DNA of 8,517 bases, taken from Betaproteobacteria bacterium. GTDB taxonomy: Bacteria > Pseudomonadota > Gammaproteobacteria > Burkholderiales > SG8-39. The notes beneath the pieces are model-generated. The model had not been told where the DNA came from. It made no database searches and was given only the letters and a program-made list of their open reading frames with translations. Of the stretch, positions 5,658-8,517 are shown one piece after another. The position numbers and the translations under genes were made by a program. Each line of letters opens with the position of its first letter. The stretch's first letter is position 1. The stretch lies in the NCBI GenBank assembly GCA_029858545.1, contig JAOUFA010000151.1, forward strand, positions 1-8,517, read 5' to 3'.

Positions 5658-6899
5658 ATGCGCTACGAACTGCTCGTCGGTCTTCGCTATACGCGCGCCA
5701 AGCGGCGCAACCATTTCATCAGCTTCATCTCGCTCATCTCGATGGCCGGCATCGCGCTCGGCATCTGGGCGCTGATCGTGGTGCTCTCCGTGATGAACGG
5801 TTTCCAGAAGGAGGTGCGCGGGCGCATCCTCGGCGTCGCGGCGCATGTGCAGGTGCTGGGCGGTGCCGGGCGCATCGCCGGCTGGCAGTCGGTGGCGCGG
5901 GATGTGTTGCGCGAGCCGCATGTACTCGCCGCGGCGCCGTTCGTCAACGCGCAGGCGATGCTCACCAACGGCCAGGCGGTGCGCGGTGCGCTGGTGCGCG
6001 GCATTCTCCCGGAGCTCGAGGGAAAAGTCGCCGAACTCGGTACGCATATGCGCGCGGGAAGCCTCGCCGCGCTCAAGCCCGCCGAGTTTGGCGTGGTGCT
6101 CGGCATCGACCTGGCGCACGCGCTCGGCGTGCTGCTCGGCGACAAGGTGGCGCTCATCGCGCCGCAGGGCCAGGTGACCCCCGCCGGGGTGATTCCGCGC
6201 TTGAAGCAGTTCACCGTGGTGGGCCTTTTCGAGGCGGGCATCTCGGATGCCGATGGCGGACTCGCGCTGGTGCACCTGGAGGACGCGCAGAAGTTGTATC
6301 AGCTGGGCAGCGCGGTGACCGGGGTGCGGCTCAAGCTCGATGATCTGTTCGCCGCGCGCGACGTGGCGCACGCGCTCAATCCGCGCATCGGCCCCGATTA
6401 CTACGCTTCCGACTGGACGCGCAGCAACGCGAATTATTTTCGCGCCGTCGAGATCGAGAAGCGCATGATGTTCATCATCCTTACGCTGATCATCGCGGTG
6501 GCGGCGTTCAACATCGTGTCCACGCTGGTGATGGCGGTGACCGACAAGCAGGCCGACATCGCGATTCTGAGGACGCTCGGCGCCTCGCCCGGCTCGATCA
6601 TGCAGATCTTCGTCGTGCAGGGCGCGCTGATCGGCGTGATCGGCACGCTGGTCGGGGTGACGAGCGGCGTGCTGACCGCGGTCAATGTCGACGTGATCGT
6701 GCCGGCGATCGAGAATGCGCTGCGCATCAAGTTCCTGTCGAAGGACGTGTACCTGATTCCCGAGCTTCCCTCGCAGGTGATCGCAAGCGATGTGATCACC
6801 GTGGCGCTGGTGGCGCTGGGGTTGTCCTTCATCGCCGCGATCTATCCGAGTCGGCGCGCGGCGCGCGTCAATCCGGCCGAGGCGTTGCGTTATGAGTGA
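5658..6899 (+). CDS. lolC: Lipoprotein-releasing ABC transporter permease (LolC/LolE family)
   Basis: A 413-residue inner-membrane permease of the Lol system, which pulls mature outer-membrane lipoproteins out of the inner membrane and passes them to LolA. The N-terminus 'GLRYTRAKRRNHFISFISLISM' leads into membrane helix 1 (about 23-47, 'LSVMNGF'). A large periplasmic domain follows (about 50-265), then three helices of the FtsX-like domain (about 272-294, 320-345, 376-396) and the typical C-terminal 'NPAEALRYE'. The segment 'PQGQVTPAGVIPRLKQF' (169-185) corresponds to the LolC Hook region that contacts LolA. The start is fixed: an in-frame TAG at 5640-5642 precedes the ATG at 5658 and no other usual start codon lies between. 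No lolE follows, so the transporter may use two copies of this one permease, as reported for LolF-type systems (inference). lolD overlaps its end. Confidence 0.95.
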   Translation: MRYELLVGLRYTRAKRRNHFISFISLISMAGIALGIWALIVVLSVMNGFQKEVRGRILGVAAHVQVLGGAGRIAGWQSVARDVLREPHVLAAAPFVNAQAMLTNGQAVRGALVRGILPELEGKVAELGTHMRAGSLAALKPAEFGVVLGIDLAHALGVLLGDKVALIAPQGQVTPAGVIPRLKQFTVVGLFEAGISDADGGLALVHLEDAQKLYQLGSAVTGVRLKLDDLFAARDVAHALNPRIGPDYYASDWTRSNANYFRAVEIEKRMMFIILTLIIAVAAFNIVSTLVMAVTDKQADIAILRTLGASPGSIMQIFVVQGALIGVIGTLVGVTSGVLTAVNVDVIVPAIENALRIKFLSKDVYLIPELPSQVIASDVITVALVALGLSFIAAIYPSRRAARVNPAEALRYE

Positions 6900-7575
6900 G
6901 GTGGTGATTGCCTGCCGCGGGCTCGCGAAGACCTACCAGGGCCCCACGCCGGTGCAGGTGCTCACCGGCGTCGATCTCGACGTGCATGCGAGCGAGCGCA
7001 TCGCGATCATGGGCAAGTCGGGCTCGGGCAAGAGCACGCTGTTGCACCTGCTTGGCGGGCTTGACTCGCCGAGCGCGGGGACGGTGATGCTGCGCGGGAG
7101 GAATTTCTCGGCGATGGGAGAGACCGAGCGCGGGCGCGCCAGGAACGAGATGCTCGGTTTCGTCTATCAGTTTCACCACCTGCTGCAGGAGTTCAGCGCC
7201 GCGGAGAACGTCGCGATGCCGCTGTTGATCCGGCGCATGGAGCGCGGCGCGGCGCTCGCGCGCGCCTGCGCGGTGCTGAAAGAGGTGGGGCTCGAAGCGC
7301 GCACCGCACACCGGCCGGGCGAGCTCTCCGGCGGCGAGCGCCAGCGCTGCGCCTTCGCGCGCGCGATCGTCGCCGAGCCGGCCTGCGTGCTGGCCGACGA
7401 GCCGACTGGCAACCTAGACGTGCACACCTCCGACGAGGTATTCGAGGTGATGCTGCGTCTCGCGCGCGAGCGCGGCACCGCCTTCGTTATCGTCACCCAT
7501 GACGCCTCGCTCGCGGCGCGCGCCGAGCGCGTGCTCGAGCTGAAAGAAGGGGTGTTGCGGGCAAGGATCGACTGA
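6892..7575 (+). CDS. lolD: Lipoprotein-releasing ABC transporter ATPase LolD
   Basis: A 227-residue cytoplasmic ATPase that powers lipoprotein release by the Lol permease. All ABC motifs are present: Walker A 'GKSGSGKST' (41-49), Q-loop in 'YQFHHLL' (Gln93) with the family-typical 'FHHLL-EFSA-ENV' context, signature 'LSGGE' (145-149), Walker B 'CVLADE' (165-170, Glu170 catalytic), D-loop 'GNLD' (173-176) and switch His203 ('VTHD'). The length is normal for the family. Its ATG overlaps the lolC stop by 8 bases (ATGAGTGA), and GAGG at 6879-6882 gives a Shine-Dalgarno 9 bases ahead, so translation is probably coupled to lolC. The general class LolD/MacB is certain. Assignment to LolD rests on the adjacent LolC-type permease and the Q-loop context. 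Confidence 0.95.
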   Translation: MSEVVIACRGLAKTYQGPTPVQVLTGVDLDVHASERIAIMGKSGSGKSTLLHLLGGLDSPSAGTVMLRGRNFSAMGETERGRARNEMLGFVYQFHHLLQEFSAAENVAMPLLIRRMERGAALARACAVLKEVGLEARTAHRPGELSGGERQRCAFARAIVAEPACVLADEPTGNLDVHTSDEVFEVMLRLARERGTAFVIVTHDASLAARAERVLELKEGVLRARID

Positions 7576-7577
7576 GT

Positions 7578-7613
7578 CGGCGCCGGTTCGCGCAACGCGC
7601 GCCGCTTTTCTTG
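7578..7613 (+). terminator. Probable rho-independent terminator after lolD
   Basis: Starting 2 bases after the lolD stop, CGGCGC (7578-7583) pairs with GCGCCG (7599-7604), and TTTTCTT follows from 7606. An alternative inner hairpin, CGCGC (7589-7593) with GCGCG (7597-7601), lies closer to the T run. Position, GC stem and T tract fit an intrinsic terminator that separates lolCD from the next gene. The T run is interrupted by one C. Confidence 0.5.
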
Positions 7614-7633
7614 TCCCGCGCATGCGTCGTTCG

Positions 7634-7672
7634 CGCGCGGGCTGCCTCAATGCCCGCGCGAGGCTGTATCAT
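7634..7672 (+). promoter_or_regulatory. Perfect 9-bp inverted repeat and candidate -10 upstream of ybiT
   Basis: CGCGCGGGC (7634-7642) and GCCCGCGCG (7652-7660) are exact reverse complements around a 9-base loop. No T run follows, so it is a poor terminator. TATCAT at 7667-7672 is a plausible -10 element, and the repeat covers where its -35 would be. It could be an operator, or part of a read-through barrier together with the terminator at 7578-7613. The rest of the 199-base spacer shows no gene. Confidence 0.35.
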
Positions 7673-7774
7673 GCGCCCCTCCGGGAGCGCGCAACTGCCC
7701 TCCCGGCATGCCGCGCCCCGGGCCAACCCTGGTCCGCGAGCCTCCGGCGCAGTGTCTCAACCTGAAGAATTCCC

Positions 7775-8517
7775 ATGATCGTTACCTCTGGCATCTCCAT
7801 GCAGTTCGGGGGAAAACCCCTGTTCGAAAACGTCTCGGTGAAGTTCGGCGGCGGCAACCGCTACGGACTGATCGGCGCGAACGGCTGCGGCAAGTCCACT
7901 TTCATGAAGATTCTCGGCGGGGATCTGGAGCCCTCCGCAGGCACCGTGGCGATCGACGCGAACGAGCGCCTGGGAAAGCTCCGCCAGGATCAGTTCGCGT
8001 ACGAGAACGAGCGCGTCCTCGACGTGGTGCTGATGGGCCACGAGCAGATGTGGGACGCGATGCGCAGCCGCGACGCGATCTACGCCGACCCGGACGCAAG
8101 CGAGGAAGACTACGTGCGCGCCGCCGACCTCGAGGCGAAATACGCCGAGTACGGCGGCTATACGTCGGAGGCGCGCGCCGCGTCGCTGCTGCTCGGCCTC
8201 GGAGTGCCGATCGCGCAGCACAACGGGCCGATGAGCGAGGTCGCGCCCGGCTGGAAGCTGCGCGTGCTGCTCGCACAGGCGCTGTTTGGCGACCCGGACA
8301 TCCTGCTGCTCGATGAGCCGACCAACAACCTTGACATCCACAGCATCCGCTGGCTGGAGGATGTGCTGAACGGCCGCAACAGTACGATGGTGATCATCTC
8401 GCACGACCGGCATTTTCTGTCGAGCGTGTGCACCCACATGGCCGACGTCGACTACGGCGGCATTCGCGTCTATCCCGGCAACTACGATGACTACATGGAG
8501 GCCTCGACACTCGCGCG
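7775..8517 (+). CDS. ybiT: ABC-F ATPase, YbiT type, 3'-truncated by window edge
   Basis: The first 247 complete codons of an open frame that runs off the window. The protein is a soluble ABC-F ATPase with no membrane domain. This family acts on ribosomes near the tRNA exit site, and E. coli YbiT (about 530 residues) is the closest match I recognise. Visible in nucleotide-binding domain 1 are the opening 'SMQFGGKPLFENVSVKFGGGN', Walker A 'GANGCGKST' (34-42), Q-loop near 'LRQDQF' (69-74), Walker B 'ILLLDEP' (176-182), D-loop 'NNLD' (184-187) and switch His210 ('ISHDRHF'). The signature position reads 'MSEVAPGWKLR' (153-163) instead of LSGGQ, as in YbiT itself. The interdomain linker that would contact P-site tRNA begins just at the edge, and domain 2 is outside. 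The ATG at 7775 has a purine-rich GAAGAA before it and matches the family N-terminus. Confidence 0.94.
   Translation, partial: MIVTSGISMQFGGKPLFENVSVKFGGGNRYGLIGANGCGKSTFMKILGGDLEPSAGTVAIDANERLGKLRQDQFAYENERVLDVVLMGHEQMWDAMRSRDAIYADPDASEEDYVRAADLEAKYAEYGGYTSEARAASLLLGLGVPIAQHNGPMSEVAPGWKLRVLLAQALFGDPDILLLDEPTNNLDIHSIRWLEDVLNGRNSTMVIISHDRHFLSSVCTHMADVDYGGIRVYPGNYDDYMEASTLA

Noticed and set aside
5118..6371. 417-codon leftward frame spanning the start of eptA and half of lolC
   Set aside because: It crosses two real genes and the spacer between them, is rich in His/Arg/Glu and has no domain. It is a shadow of lolC.
8227..8262. Broken ABC signature in the ABC-F gene as a sign of a pseudogene
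   Set aside because: The 'SEVAPGW' string replacing LSGGQ in domain 1 is also found in E. coli YbiT, so it is a family trait.
7757..8437. Leftward frame opposite ybiT
   Set aside because: The rightward frame matches YbiT from its start codon to the window edge, including Walker A and B, so the opposite frame is not coding.

Overview
The window looks like an ordinary chromosomal stretch from a GC-rich betaproteobacterium-like genome. The basis is the EF-P type (the 'VVKMKLKNLLTG' subfamily), a lolC-lolD pair with a single visible permease gene, and a YbiT-type ABC-F protein. No rRNA, tRNA, CRISPR array, insertion sequence or phage gene is visible. Eight protein genes fill nearly all of it, two of them cut by the window edges. 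No stretch of more than 300 bases lacks a gene.

Layout, left to right. (1) The 3' part of efp (+), missing about 33 N-terminal codons. (2) A convergent LysE/RhtB-family amino-acid exporter (-). (3) A divergent gene (+) for a cytoplasmic protein with an N-terminal cyclic-nucleotide-binding-like domain and a C-terminal GGDEF domain. Its GGDEF and I-site motifs are intact but other substrate and metal positions are changed. (4) A leftward cluster transcribed eptA -> pap2 -> gst: a lipid A phosphoethanolamine transferase, a PAP2-family membrane phosphatase and a glutathione S-transferase-like protein. (5) Divergent from eptA, a rightward lolC-lolD pair with an 8-base overlap, encoding the lipoprotein-releasing ABC transporter. 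(6) After a probable terminator, the 5' half of a YbiT-type ABC-F ATPase gene (+) that runs off the right end.

Functionally, the middle of the window is envelope biology. EptA modifies lipid A at the outer face of the inner membrane, PAP2 probably dephosphorylates a lipid phosphate there, and LolCD extracts lipoproteins for transport to the outer membrane. The flanking efp and ybiT genes both concern ribosome function. Proximity alone does not show a shared pathway.

I do not see a clearly new system. The items most worth a second look are the eptA-pap2 pair, which has the same order and orientation as the mobile mcr-1-pap2 unit and a lower GC content than its flanks; the cNMP-GGDEF protein with two apparently degenerate nucleotide sites but an intact c-di-GMP inhibitory site; and palindromes that overlap the likely promoter regions of eptA and ybiT.
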